From: JANOMH01 sp031422295 | GTDB taxonomy: Bacteria > Pseudomonadota > Alphaproteobacteria > Rhodobacterales > Rhodobacteraceae | DNA length: 64,000 nt | NCBI GenBank assembly: GCA_031422295.1 | Contig: JANOQM010000043.1 | Span: 1-64,000, forward strand | Reading direction: 5' to 3' | In this document: positions 25,892 to 35,401 of the stretch, piece after piece | Layout: each line of letters begins with the position of its first letter | Position numbering within the stretch: position 1 is the stretch's first letter | The notes under the pieces: model-generated | What the model saw: only the letters and a program-made list of their open reading frames with translations | Told to the model about the DNA's origin: nothing | Databases searched by the model: none | Made by a program: the position numbers and the translations under genes

Positions 25892-26833
25892 ATGAAAAAG
25901 ACACTGATCATCGCCGGTTTTGCCGGTCTGATGGCGACCACTGCGATGGGCGAAACCATCGGCCTGACCATGGCCACGTTTGACGACAACTTTCTGACCG
26001 TCCTGCGCAACGGCATGCTGGAATATGGTGCCACGCTGGACGGCGTCACCGTTCAGGCCGAAGATGCCAATGCCGATGTGGGCAAGCAACTGAGCCAGAT
26101 CGAGAACTTCATCGCCGCTGGCGTGGATGCCATCGTGGTGAACGCGGTCGATACTTCGGCCACGCAGGCCATGTCGGATGCCGCCGCAGCCGCCGGTATC
26201 CCGCTGGTTTATGTCAACCGCCAGCCGATCAACGTTGATACCCTGCCCGACAATCAGGCGTTTGTGGCGTCGAACGAAGTGGACTCCGGCACCTTGCAAA
26301 CCAAGGAAGTGTGCCGCATGTTGACCGAAATGGGCAAGACCGAGGCCAATATCGTCGTCATGGTGGGTGACCTGTCCAACCAGGCCGCCGTGCAGCGGAC
26401 CGCCGACATCCATGATGTCATCGCACTGCCCGAATGCGCCTTCATCACCATTGTCGAGGAACAGACTGCTACATGGTCACGCCAGCTTGGTGCCGACCTG
26501 ATGACCACCTGGCTGGGGTCTGGCGTGACCTTTGATGCGGTGATCGCCAACAATGACGAAATGGCGATCGGGGCTATCCAGTCGCTGAAAGCCGGCGGTT
26601 TCGACATGGGCACGATGATCGTGGCCGGGATCGATGCCACGCAGGATGCGCTGGCCTCGATGCAGGCCGGTGATCTGGACGTGACCGTGTTCCAGGACGC
26701 GGCGGGCCAGGGTGCAGGCGCTTTGGATACAGCACTGGCGCTGGTGCGTGGCGAAGCGGTCGAGCAGAAGGTCTACATCCCCTTCCAACTGGTCACACCG
26801 GCCAACATCGGTGACTTCCTGACTTCGAACTAA
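25892..26833 (+). CDS. ABC transporter inositol/sugar-binding protein
   Basis: The 313-residue periplasmic binding protein of the ribose/inositol class (type I fold) has a signal peptide (1-20, ending AMG-ET). The start at MKKTLIIAG has a GGGAGG site; a start five codons earlier does not. Features include TMATFDDNF, DANADVGKQLSQIENFI, VYVNRQP, and IANNDEMAIGA. Its best context is the adjacent permease, ATPase and iol genes, which point to myo-inositol or a rhizopine-like ligand (MocB class). Confidence 0.87.
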   Translation: MKKTLIIAGFAGLMATTAMGETIGLTMATFDDNFLTVLRNGMLEYGATLDGVTVQAEDANADVGKQLSQIENFIAAGVDAIVVNAVDTSATQAMSDAAAAAGIPLVYVNRQPINVDTLPDNQAFVASNEVDSGTLQTKEVCRMLTEMGKTEANIVVMVGDLSNQAAVQRTADIHDVIALPECAFITIVEEQTATWSRQLGADLMTTWLGSGVTFDAVIANNDEMAIGAIQSLKAGGFDMGTMIVAGIDATQDALASMQAGDLDVTVFQDAAGQGAGALDTALALVRGEAVEQKVYIPFQLVTPANIGDFLTSN

Positions 26834-26855
26834 GTCACGGATTATATCAGGTTTC

Positions 26856-26884
26856 ATGGGGTGGCCGCGCAATGGCCGCCCCAT
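26856..26884 (+). promoter_or_regulatory. Intercistronic stem-loop
   Basis: ATGGGGTGGCC and GGCCGCCCCAT pair over 11 bases (one G-U) with a 7-base loop and no following T-run. Between a binding-protein gene and its permease, such a hairpin commonly protects the upstream message and lowers downstream expression. Confidence 0.55.
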
Positions 26885-26927
26885 GGACGTCGGATCAAAC
26901 CCTGCGGGGTGATAGGGGGATGGGGCA

Positions 26928-27968
26928 ATGACGGATACGGCACTGGCGGGGGCACCGGCCAAGCGGGCCAAGCGGGTGATGCCGCAGGAACTCAATGCCT
27001 TGTTGGGCCTGATCGCCATCGCCCTGATATTCGAGGCGCTGGCCTGGATCATCCGCGACCGCACCTTTCTGGGCAACACGCAGATCCTGCGGATCATGAT
27101 CTTGCAAGTTGCCGTCGTGGGCATCATCGCCGTGGGTGTGACGCAGGTTATCATCACTGGCGGAATTGACCTGTCATCGGGGTCCATTGTCGGGGCCACG
27201 GCGATGATCGCCACAAGCTTTGCGCAGATGAGCACCCGCAATGGTGCCGATTTCACCGATGCGGTGTTCTGGGACCGGGGCTGGGTCGACCTACCGTTGG
27301 TCATTCCGCTGGTCGTCGGGCTGTCAATGGGCCTGCTGGCCGGGCTGATCAACGGCGCGCTGATCGCCTATACCAAAATCCCGCCCTTCATTGCCACGCT
27401 GGGCATGATGGTATCAGCGCGCGGCGTGTCGAACTGGTGGACAAGGGGCGAGGCGGTGTCGAACCCGACCGAGGCCTATATCGCGCTGGGCGCGGGTTTC
27501 ACCCCCGTCCTGATCTTTGCGGGCGTGGCCATCCTGTTTCAGCTGATCCTGACCTATACTCTGTATGGCAAGCACACCTATGCGATCGGATCAAACCCCG
27601 ACGCCGCAAGGATGAGCGGCATTAATGTCGAACGGCATCTGCTGCTGGTCTATGCCATTGCGGGCGCACTGGCCGCCTTGGCCGGGTTGGTGGCCGCATC
27701 GCGCCAGTTGACCGCGCAGGCGGGGATGGGGGTGATGTATGAACTGGACGCCATCGCCATGGCCGTGATTGGCGGCGTCAGTCTGGTCGGCGGGCGCGGG
27801 TCGATTATCGGCACGTTTCTGGGCATGCTGATCTTCGGCACGATCATCTCGGGGTTCACGTTCCTGCAGGTCAACGCCTATTATCAAGAGATGATCAAGG
27901 GCGCGATCATCGTGGCGGCTGTGGTGGCCGATGTCTGGCGGCAGAAACGCCGCGCGATGGAGGGATAG
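26928..27968 (+). CDS. ABC transporter permease, ribose/inositol type
   Basis: This 346-residue RbsC-like permease has about nine hydrophobic segments from residue 25 on, with the family motif TGGIDLSSGSIVGATAM near residue 80 and GGVSLVGGRGSIIGTFLGML near 280. An AGGGGGAT site precedes the ATG. It should form the membrane pore for the binding protein at 25892 and is 3 bases upstream of the ATPase gene. Confidence 0.9.
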   Translation: MTDTALAGAPAKRAKRVMPQELNALLGLIAIALIFEALAWIIRDRTFLGNTQILRIMILQVAVVGIIAVGVTQVIITGGIDLSSGSIVGATAMIATSFAQMSTRNGADFTDAVFWDRGWVDLPLVIPLVVGLSMGLLAGLINGALIAYTKIPPFIATLGMMVSARGVSNWWTRGEAVSNPTEAYIALGAGFTPVLIFAGVAILFQLILTYTLYGKHTYAIGSNPDAARMSGINVERHLLLVYAIAGALAALAGLVAASRQLTAQAGMGVMYELDAIAMAVIGGVSLVGGRGSIIGTFLGMLIFGTIISGFTFLQVNAYYQEMIKGAIIVAAVVADVWRQKRRAMEG

Positions 27969-27971
27969 GCC

Positions 27972-28742
27972 ATGACTGACGTGATCCTGAAAACCGAAGG
28001 TCTGACCAAACATTACGGCGGCGTGCATGCGCTGGTCGGGGCCGATTTTGAACTGCACGCGGGGGAACATGTTGCCATCGTTGGCGACAACGGCGCAGGC
28101 AAATCCACCTTCGTCCGGCAGATTACCGGCGTTGAACAACGCACGGCGGGCAAGGTCTGGTTTGACGGCCATGAAGTTACGTTTAACGGCCCGCTAGAGG
28201 CGCGGGAGGCCGGGATGGAATGCGTGTTCCAGAACCTGGCGCTGGCCGATGATCTGGACGTGCCGTCGAACCTGTTTCTCGGGCGGGAAAAGATCTGGCT
28301 GAACCTCGGGCCGTTTTCCATTCTGAACCGGCGGGCGATGCGCGAGGCGACGGTCGAGGCGCTGAAAAAGACCGCCGTCCGCATTCCCAATATTCTCAAC
28401 CCGATCCGCAATATGTCAGGCGGGCAGCGGCAATGCGTGGCGATTGCCCGGTCAGCGACGTTCGCCAGCAAGCTGATCATCATGGATGAACCGACGGCGG
28501 CCTTGGGCGTGCAGGAAACCGCACAGGTCGAAAACATCATCAAATCGCTGAAATCCCAAGGGGTTCCGCTGATCATCGTGTCGCATAACCTGCGGCAGGT
28601 GTTCGATCTGGTCGACCGGATCATCGTGTTCCGGCGCGGCCATCTGGTTGCCAACTTGAAAAGTTCGCAAACCGATGGCAATGACATCGTCAGCTATATC
28701 ACCGGCGTGAAATCGCAAAATCAGGCTGCGGCCAACATCTAA
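27972..28742 (+). CDS. ABC transporter ATPase, single-domain ribose/inositol type
   Basis: The 256-residue ATPase has Walker A GDNGAGKST, signature MSGGQRQCVAIARS, Walker B LIIMDEPTAALGV and the switch His in IVSHNL. It has one nucleotide-binding domain, unlike the double-domain RbsA, as in FrcA-type systems. It is placed directly between the permease and iolG, so uptake and breakdown genes share one transcript. Confidence 0.9.
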   Translation: MTDVILKTEGLTKHYGGVHALVGADFELHAGEHVAIVGDNGAGKSTFVRQITGVEQRTAGKVWFDGHEVTFNGPLEAREAGMECVFQNLALADDLDVPSNLFLGREKIWLNLGPFSILNRRAMREATVEALKKTAVRIPNILNPIRNMSGGQRQCVAIARSATFASKLIIMDEPTAALGVQETAQVENIIKSLKSQGVPLIIVSHNLRQVFDLVDRIIVFRRGHLVANLKSSQTDGNDIVSYITGVKSQNQAAANI

Positions 28743-28758
28743 CCTTGAGGAAAAACAC

Positions 28759-29760
28759 ATGACTCTCCGTTTCGGCGTCCTCGGCGCAGGCCGCATTGGC
28801 CGCGTTCATTCCAAAGCTATCGCCAGCACCGCCGGGGCGAAACTGGTGGCGATTGCCGATCCGGTGGCACGCGCCGCGCAGGACATGGCAGATGCTTATG
28901 GCTGCGATATCAGAATGATAGACGCCATTCTTAATGCAAGTGACATCGACGCCGTTGTGATCTGCACCCCAACCGACACCCATTCCGACCTGATTGAACA
29001 GGCGGTCCGTGCGGGCAAAGCGGTGTTCTGTGAAAAGCCCGTCGATCTGAGCGTCAAACGGGTGCAGGACTGCCTGAAAGTCGTCGCCGCCGAAAAAGGC
29101 GTGCTGATGGTCGGTTTCAACCGCCGGTTCGATCCTGATTTCATGGCCGTCAAAGCCGCGATTGATGCAGGCAAGATCGGCGTGGTCGAGATGGTCACCA
29201 TCAGCAGCCGCGACCCCGGCCCGCCGCCCGCCGACTATATCACCCGCTCGGGCGGCATCTTTCGCGACATGACGATCCATGATTTCGACATGGCCCGCTG
29301 GTTGCTGGGCGAGGAGGTCGAAACCGTGCAGGCCGCCGCATCGGTGCTGGTCGATCCGGCCATCGGCAAGCTGGGCGATTACGACAGCGTCAACGTCATC
29401 CTGCGCACCGCGTCCGGCAAACAGGCCGTCATCACCAACTCCCGCCGCGCCGCCTATGGCTATGACCAGCGGATCGAGGTTTTGGGGTCGTTGGGTGCCG
29501 TGTCGGCTCAGAACATGGCCGAGGCGAATATCGAGATTGCGGACAAGGACGGGTTCCACCGCCCGCCGCTGCTGAACTTCTTCATGTCGCGCTACACCGC
29601 CGCCTATGCCGCTGAAATCGCAGGCTTTGTGGCCGCCGTAAATGGCAAGACCGCGACGCCGACCACCGGCGAGGACGGCCTTGCCGCGATTGTTCTGGCC
29701 GAAGCGGCGCTGCTGTCGGTGGCCCAAGGGCGCACGGTGAAAGTGGCCGAAGTCCTATGA
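28759..29760 (+). CDS. iolG: Inositol 2-dehydrogenase, Gfo/Idh/MocA family
   Basis: The 333-residue oxidoreductase has an N-terminal Rossmann motif (GVLGAGRIGRVHSKAI), the CEKP motif with Lys93, and a substrate-domain stretch (GGIFRDMTIHDFDMARWLLG) with the catalytic Asp and His. It oxidises myo-inositol (or scyllo-inositol) to inosose with NAD. A TTGAGGA site lies before the ATG, and its stop overlaps the iolC start (ATGA). Confidence 0.93.
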   Translation: MTLRFGVLGAGRIGRVHSKAIASTAGAKLVAIADPVARAAQDMADAYGCDIRMIDAILNASDIDAVVICTPTDTHSDLIEQAVRAGKAVFCEKPVDLSVKRVQDCLKVVAAEKGVLMVGFNRRFDPDFMAVKAAIDAGKIGVVEMVTISSRDPGPPPADYITRSGGIFRDMTIHDFDMARWLLGEEVETVQAAASVLVDPAIGKLGDYDSVNVILRTASGKQAVITNSRRAAYGYDQRIEVLGSLGAVSAQNMAEANIEIADKDGFHRPPLLNFFMSRYTAAYAAEIAGFVAAVNGKTATPTTGEDGLAAIVLAEAALLSVAQGRTVKVAEVL

Positions 29761-31652
29761 AAACGCTCGACGTCATTACCATTGGCCGATCATCCGTCGA
29801 TCTTTATGGCGCACAGGTCGGTGGCCGCCTTGAGGACATGGCGTCGTTCAACAAATACATCGGCGGCTCGCCCACCAACATGGCCTGCGGCACGGCACGG
29901 TTGGGCCTGAAATCGGCGCTGATTACCCGTGTTGGCAACGAACATATGGGCCGGTTCATCCGCGAGGAACTGATCCGCGAAGGCGTCAATGTCGGCGGCG
30001 TCGTCACCGACCCGGACCGGTTGACCGCGCTGGTGATTCTGGGCATCCGCGACCAATCGCAATTCCCGCTGATCTTCTACCGCGAAAACTGCGCCGACAT
30101 GGCTTTGTGCAAGGATGATATTGATCCGGCTTTCATCGCGTCCGCCCGGTCTGTTGTGGCCACTGGCACCCATTTAAGCCACCCGCGCACAGAGGCTGCT
30201 GTTTTGAAAGCCCTGCATCTGGCCCGTGAAACCAGGGCACAGACCGCATTGGACATCGACTACCGCCCGAATCTGTGGGGTCTTGCGGGCCATGGCGATG
30301 GCGAAAGTCGGTTCATCGAATCCGCTGCTGTGACCGCCAAGCTGTTGGCGCATCTGCATTTATTCGACCTGATCGTGGGGACCGAGGAAGAGTTTCACAT
30401 TGCAGGTGGGTCGACCGACACCATCGCCGCCTTGCGCAATGTGCGGGCCGTGTCCACCGCGACGCTGGTCTGCAAACGCGGCCCGATGGGGGCGTCAGCG
30501 TTCACTGGCGGCATCCCGGATACCTTGGACGAAGGACAGGCTGGCCCCGGTTTCCCGATCGAGGTGTTCAACGTTCTGGGCGCGGGCGATGGCTTCATGT
30601 CCGGCCTGATCAAGGGCTGGCTGGACGGCGAACCCTGGCCTATCGCGCTGAAATATGCCAATGCCTGCGGGGCTTTCGCCGTATCGCGGCATGGCTGCAC
30701 ACCCGCCTACCCATCATGGAACGAACTGCAATTCTTCCTTGAAAGGGGCGTGAAAACCCCCGCCCTGCGCAAGGATGCTGCACTGGAGCAGGTCCATTGG
30801 GCCACCAACCGGCACCGCGACTGGCCGGTGATGCGGGTGTTTGCGTTCGATCACCGGATGCAGATGGAGCAGATGCCGGGGGCCACCCCAGCCAAAATCG
30901 GCGGGTTCAAGGAACTGTGCTTGGCTGCCGTCGAAAAGGTCGCAGGCGGTAAGCCCGGATACGGCTTGCTGTGCGATGGCCGCCTTGGCCGCGACGCGCT
31001 GTACAAGGCCGCCGGGCAGGGCCTGTGGATCGGTCGCCCGGTCGAATTGCCCGGCTCGCGGCCGTTGCGGACCGAACCCGAAATTGGCGTCGATTTCGGC
31101 GGGCTGAACGAATGGCCGGTGGAACATGTGGTCAAGGCGTTGTGCTTTTGCCACCCGGATGATGATGCAGCACTTTGGGCCGATCAGGAAAACACCGTCC
31201 TGCGGCTGTTCACCGCCGCCCGCCGCAACCGTTTGGAATTCCTTCTGGAATTGATCCCGAGCAAAGTCGGTCCTGTCAATGACGACACCACGCCCGCGCT
31301 GATCCAGCGGTTCTATGATCTGGGCGTTTACCCCGATTGGTGGAAGCTGGAGCCGTTCAGAACCGCCGAGGCTTGGGCCAAGGCTGCGGCCACAATCCAC
31401 GCCAATGACCCGCACACGCGCGGGATCGTGGTGTTAGGGCTGGATGCACCAGCCGATGAATTGGCCGCAAGCTTTGCGCTGGCCGCCAAGGAACCGCTGG
31501 TCAAAGGCTTTGCCGTCGGGCGCACGATTTTTGGCGATGCGGCGCGGGCTTGGATGACCGGGGCAATGGATGATAAGGTTGCGGTGGACCTGATGGCCAC
31601 GCGGTATGCCGCATTATGTGCGGTTTGGGACAAGTACAGGGGCCAGGCATGA
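29757..31652 (+). CDS. iolC: 5-dehydro-2-deoxygluconokinase with C-terminal DUF2090 domain
   Basis: This 631-residue protein fuses a PfkB kinase (about 1-325; GGSPTNMACGTARLG, and GAGDGFMSGLI with the catalytic Asp) to a second domain of about 300 residues (from VMRVFAFDHRMQMEQ) of the DUF2090 type. The kinase phosphorylates 2-deoxy-5-keto-gluconate. The second half has a TIM-barrel aldolase-like look and may perform the next step (IolJ), for which no separate gene is visible. The fusion is common in proteobacterial iol clusters. Confidence 0.92.
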   Translation: MKTLDVITIGRSSVDLYGAQVGGRLEDMASFNKYIGGSPTNMACGTARLGLKSALITRVGNEHMGRFIREELIREGVNVGGVVTDPDRLTALVILGIRDQSQFPLIFYRENCADMALCKDDIDPAFIASARSVVATGTHLSHPRTEAAVLKALHLARETRAQTALDIDYRPNLWGLAGHGDGESRFIESAAVTAKLLAHLHLFDLIVGTEEEFHIAGGSTDTIAALRNVRAVSTATLVCKRGPMGASAFTGGIPDTLDEGQAGPGFPIEVFNVLGAGDGFMSGLIKGWLDGEPWPIALKYANACGAFAVSRHGCTPAYPSWNELQFFLERGVKTPALRKDAALEQVHWATNRHRDWPVMRVFAFDHRMQMEQMPGATPAKIGGFKELCLAAVEKVAGGKPGYGLLCDGRLGRDALYKAAGQGLWIGRPVELPGSRPLRTEPEIGVDFGGLNEWPVEHVVKALCFCHPDDDAALWADQENTVLRLFTAARRNRLEFLLELIPSKVGPVNDDTTPALIQRFYDLGVYPDWWKLEPFRTAEAWAKAAATIHANDPHTRGIVVLGLDAPADELAASFALAAKEPLVKGFAVGRTIFGDAARAWMTGAMDDKVAVDLMATRYAALCAVWDKYRGQA

Positions 31653-33478
31653 CAACGATCCGATTGACCGCAGCGCAGGCGATGGTGCGCTGGCTGGCTG
31701 CGCAAAAAACACCTTCGGGCGACAGCTTTATCGCCGGTTGCTGGGGCATTTTCGGCCATGGCAATGTGGCCGGACTGGGCGAGGCTTTGCACGGTATCCG
31801 CGACGAATTGCCGACCTATCGCGGCCAGAACGAACAGACCATGGCGCATTCTGCCATCGCCTATTCCAAACAACTCGGGCGCAAGCGGGCGATGATGGTC
31901 ACGTCCTCCATCGGGCCGGGGGCCACCAATATGGTCACCGCCTGCGCGCTGGCCCATGTCAACCGCATCCCTGTGCTGTTCGTGCCCGGCGATGTGTTCG
32001 CGTCACGCGCGCCCGACCCGGTGCTGCAACAGGTCGAGCGGTTCGACGATGGCACGGTCAGCGCGAATGACTGTTTCAAGCCCGTCAGCCGCTATTTCGA
32101 CCGGATTACAAGGCCGGAGCATCTGTTGACTGCGTTGCCCCGGGCGATGCGGGTGATGACCGATGCGGCAGAGTGCGGCCCGGTTACGCTGGCGTTTTGT
32201 CAGGATGTGCAGGCCGAGGGGTATGATTGGCCGGTCAATTTTTTTGAGGAAAAAATTTGGTCACAGCGGCGCGGGCAGCCTGATCCTGATGAATTAGCTT
32301 CAGTCGTCAAGCTGTTGAAATCGGCTAAGAATCCCGTTATCGTTGCGGGTGGCGGCGTCCATTACGCAGCTGCGACCCAAGCCTTAAGGTTGTTTGCGGA
32401 ATCCTTACAGATACCCGTCGTGGAAACGCAGGCGGGCAAGTCTGCCTTGCCTTGGGATCACCCGATGAACCTTGGCCCGGTTGGCGTGACCGGGGCTGCG
32501 TCTGCCAATGACATCTGCGGGCGGGCCGATCTGATCTTGGGCATCGGAACCCGGTTTCAGGACTTTACCACCGGGTCATGGTCGCTGTTTTCCAACCCGA
32601 ACCGCAGGCTGGTGTCGTTGAATGTGGCCGCCTATGACGCGATGAAACATGGCGCGGAACCCTTGTGCTGTGACGCCGATGTTGGATTGACTGCGCTGTC
32701 CAACGCCATGGGATCGCACAGATTTACAACCCCGGATGCCACGCTGAAAACCAACTGGTTCGCCCAGGTCGACCCGCTGACAGCGCCGCCCACCGATGGC
32801 AACCAACTGCCCACCGATATGCAGGTGATTGGCGCGGTGCAGCGGGCCAGCACCCCCGATACCGTCATCATGTCTGCGGCTGGCACCATGCCGGGGGAAC
32901 TGCATAAGCTGTGGAAGGCCACAAGGCCGATGTCCTACCATATGGAATACGGGTTTTCCTGCATGGGCTATGAAATCGCGGGGGCCTTGGGCATTAAAAT
33001 GGCCGAACCGCAACGAGATGTAGTATGCATGATCGGTGATGGCAGCTATATGATGGCCAATTCCGAACTGGCGACGGCCTGTATGATGGGGCTGAAAATC
33101 ACCCTTGTGATCACCGATAACCGGGGTTTTGGCTGTATCAACCGGCTGCAGATGGGCACCGGTGGGGCCGAGTTTAACAACCTGCTGAAAGACGCCTACC
33201 AAACCCAGCCGTCAAACATCGACTTTACCGCCCATGCCGCCGCGATGGGGGCTACAGCGGTCAAGGTCACGTCGATTTCCGACCTGGAAACCGCATTGCA
33301 AAACGGCAAAACCATCCCGGGCCCCTATGTCGTGGTCATCGACACCGACCCCTATCCCAGCACCGAATTCGGCGGGTCATGGTGGGAGGTGGGCGTGCCC
33401 GAGGTCAGCGTTAGGCCGCAAGTAAACGCCGCACGCGCCAAGTTTGAAGCTGAGCGTAAACAACAACGTAGCGACTGA
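31649..33478 (+). CDS. iolD: 3D-trihydroxycyclohexane-1,2-dione hydrolase (ThDP-dependent)
   Basis: The 609-residue thiamin-diphosphate enzyme opens the cyclic diketone formed from inosose. The N-terminal pyrimidine domain has YRGQNEQTMAHSAIAY with the catalytic Glu. The C-terminal PP domain has the GDGSYMMANSEL metal motif and the long NRGFGCINRLQ. The ATG overlapping the iolC stop gives the normal length. It is followed 11 bases later by iolE. Confidence 0.95.
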   Translation: MTTIRLTAAQAMVRWLAAQKTPSGDSFIAGCWGIFGHGNVAGLGEALHGIRDELPTYRGQNEQTMAHSAIAYSKQLGRKRAMMVTSSIGPGATNMVTACALAHVNRIPVLFVPGDVFASRAPDPVLQQVERFDDGTVSANDCFKPVSRYFDRITRPEHLLTALPRAMRVMTDAAECGPVTLAFCQDVQAEGYDWPVNFFEEKIWSQRRGQPDPDELASVVKLLKSAKNPVIVAGGGVHYAAATQALRLFAESLQIPVVETQAGKSALPWDHPMNLGPVGVTGAASANDICGRADLILGIGTRFQDFTTGSWSLFSNPNRRLVSLNVAAYDAMKHGAEPLCCDADVGLTALSNAMGSHRFTTPDATLKTNWFAQVDPLTAPPTDGNQLPTDMQVIGAVQRASTPDTVIMSAAGTMPGELHKLWKATRPMSYHMEYGFSCMGYEIAGALGIKMAEPQRDVVCMIGDGSYMMANSELATACMMGLKITLVITDNRGFGCINRLQMGTGGAEFNNLLKDAYQTQPSNIDFTAHAAAMGATAVKVTSISDLETALQNGKTIPGPYVVVIDTDPYPSTEFGGSWWEVGVPEVSVRPQVNAARAKFEAERKQQRSD

Positions 33479-33489
33479 GGTTAATCTAA

Positions 33490-34389
33490 ATGAGCGTCAA
33501 AATCGGGATCTCGCCTATTGCCTGGCAGAACGACGACCTGCCCGACATGACGGCCGCCTTTACCATGGAGCAGGCGCTGAGCGAAAGCCGCGCCATCGGC
33601 TATACCGGGGTCGAACGGGGCCGCCGGATGCCGCATGATACCAATGGGTTGCGGGCCTATCTTGACGCCAACCAGCTGGCCCTGTGTGGCGGCTGGTGTT
33701 CGGGATTTACGCTGGTCAATGACTTTGCCACCGAAAAAGCACTTGTGGAACAGCAAGTTGATCAGTTCGTTGCCTTGGGTGCGCCCTGCATTGTCTATGC
33801 CGAATGCTCTAACACCGTGCAGGGCAATATCGCGGTGCCGGTGAACAACCGGCCGAAATTGTCGCGCGCCGAGGTCATGGCTTATGGCGCGAAACTGTCC
33901 GAACTGGCGAAATGGATGGCCGACAAGGGCCTGCCGATGTCGTATCATCACCATATGGGGTCAATTATCGAATCCGAAGATGATGTGAACTGGCTGATGG
34001 AGGGGTCATCGCCGGAACTGACCCTGTGCTTTGACACCGGTCATTTGCTGTTCGGCGGCGGCGATATCATCGCCACGCTGAACCGGTGGGCCGACCGGGT
34101 GCATCATGTGCATTTCAAGGATATCCGCGCGCAAGTGGTCGCCGATGTCCGCGCCAATGGCCGCTCGTTTCTGGATGCCGTGATTGCGGGCGCGTTCACC
34201 GTGCCGGGGGATGGCTGTATTGACTTTCAGGCCGTAGCGCATGCGTTGAAAGCCATGGATTACGCAGGCTGGATCGTGGTCGAAGCGGAACAGGATCCGG
34301 CCAAGGCGAACCCTTACACCTATTCAAAGATGGGTTATGAACACATCCTACAGGTCTGCGCCAAGGCCGGATTGGTGATCGCAAGATGA
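33490..34389 (+). CDS. iolE: Inosose dehydratase
   Basis: This 299-residue TIM-barrel enzyme dehydrates scyllo-inosose to the trihydroxycyclohexanedione. Characteristic stretches are IGISPIAWQNDDLPDM, YTGVERGRRMP, YHHHMGSIIE, CFDTGHLLFGGGD, and the final VVEAEQDPAKANP. Weak GAGG precedes the ATG. Its stop overlaps the next small gene (ATGA). Confidence 0.94.
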   Translation: MSVKIGISPIAWQNDDLPDMTAAFTMEQALSESRAIGYTGVERGRRMPHDTNGLRAYLDANQLALCGGWCSGFTLVNDFATEKALVEQQVDQFVALGAPCIVYAECSNTVQGNIAVPVNNRPKLSRAEVMAYGAKLSELAKWMADKGLPMSYHHHMGSIIESEDDVNWLMEGSSPELTLCFDTGHLLFGGGDIIATLNRWADRVHHVHFKDIRAQVVADVRANGRSFLDAVIAGAFTVPGDGCIDFQAVAHALKAMDYAGWIVVEAEQDPAKANPYTYSKMGYEHILQVCAKAGLVIAR

Positions 34390-34601
34390 GCAGCAAGCCG
34401 CTTTTGGACCTGCAACACCCGTGGTTCATCCCGCTATGGCGCAGGGTTGCAGTGACGGCCGTATGTTTGTTCTGGACGGTCATGGAAGTGTTCATTGGCG
34501 GGCCGTTCTGGCTGTTGTTGTTTGGTGCAGTGTCGGCCTATTGCGTTTATTCGTTCTTCATCGCCTTCAATCCACGTCCGCCCGAGGACCCAAAGCCATG
34601 A
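34386..34601 (+). CDS. Small membrane protein within the iol operon
   Basis: The 71-residue protein has two hydrophobic segments (about 19-37 and 39-57) and a proline-rich charged tail (NPRPPEDPKP). It overlaps iolE upstream and iolB downstream by ATGA junctions, so it is translated with them. I do not recognise the family. A role in transport or in anchoring an enzyme is only a guess. Confidence 0.72.
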   Translation: MSSKPLLDLQHPWFIPLWRRVAVTAVCLFWTVMEVFIGGPFWLLLFGAVSAYCVYSFFIAFNPRPPEDPKP

Positions 34602-35401
34602 AACTGCTGCGCAAACCCAAAGGCCCCACTGGCAAAGTCCATGATATCACAGCGGCGGATGCCGGCTGGGGCTATGTCGGGTTTGGTTTGTACCGCTTGG
34701 CGCCGGGCGATCATGTGGCCGAGGCGACCGGCGACCGCGAGGTGATCCTTGTGCTGGTCGAGGGCAAGGCCCGGATCAACGCGGCGGGGCAGGATTTGGG
34801 CGAACTGGGCCTGCGGATCGACGTTTTTGAAAAATCGCCACCCGCCTGTGTTTACGTCCCCAATGACACCAACTGGACTGCCACGGCGACGACGACCTGC
34901 ACATTGGCGGTTTGCACCGCACCGGGGCAGGCTGGGCATGCGGCCGGCGTGATCGGGCCTGCTGGTATTACCATGGTAACACGCGGCAAGGGGTCCAATA
35001 CCCGCTACATTCACCCGATTGCCATGGAGGACCGGGATGTGGCGGGTAGCCTGCTGGTGACCGAGGTCTTTACCCCCGCAGGCAACTGGTCCAGCTATCC
35101 GCCGCATCGGCATGACGAGGCTGATTTTCCGCGCATGACCTATCTGGAGGAAACCTATTACCACCGGCTGAACCCGGCCCAAGGCTATGGGCACCAGCGG
35201 GTCTGGACCGAAGATGGGTCGCTGGATGAAACCATGACGGTGCATAACCATGATGTGGTGCTGGTCCCGCGTGGCCACCATCCGTGCGGCGCACCGCATG
35301 GCTACGAGATGTATTACCTCAACGTCATGGCCGGACCTTTGCGGAAATGGCGGTTCCAGAACCACCCCGATCATGACTGGATTGCGCAACGGGATGCCTA
35401 A
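34598..35401 (+). CDS. iolB: 5-deoxy-glucuronate isomerase
   Basis: The 267-residue bicupin isomerises 5-deoxyglucuronate to 2-deoxy-5-keto-gluconate. The metal-binding cupin motif SSYPPHRHDEADFP lies near residue 170, with EETYYHRLNPAQGYG after it and VPRGHHPCGAPHGYEMYYLN near the end. The ATG overlaps the stop of the small membrane protein. The pathway order in this operon (G, C, D, E, B) lacks iolA, which must lie elsewhere if present. Confidence 0.94.
   Translation: MKLLRKPKGPTGKVHDITAADAGWGYVGFGLYRLAPGDHVAEATGDREVILVLVEGKARINAAGQDLGELGLRIDVFEKSPPACVYVPNDTNWTATATTTCTLAVCTAPGQAGHAAGVIGPAGITMVTRGKGSNTRYIHPIAMEDRDVAGSLLVTEVFTPAGNWSSYPPHRHDEADFPRMTYLEETYYHRLNPAQGYGHQRVWTEDGSLDETMTVHNHDVVLVPRGHHPCGAPHGYEMYYLNVMAGPLRKWRFQNHPDHDWIAQRDA

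Noticed and set aside
28699..29727. Long open reading of 342 codons antisense to iolG
   Set aside because: It mirrors the codon structure of iolG, which is complete with cofactor and catalytic motifs.
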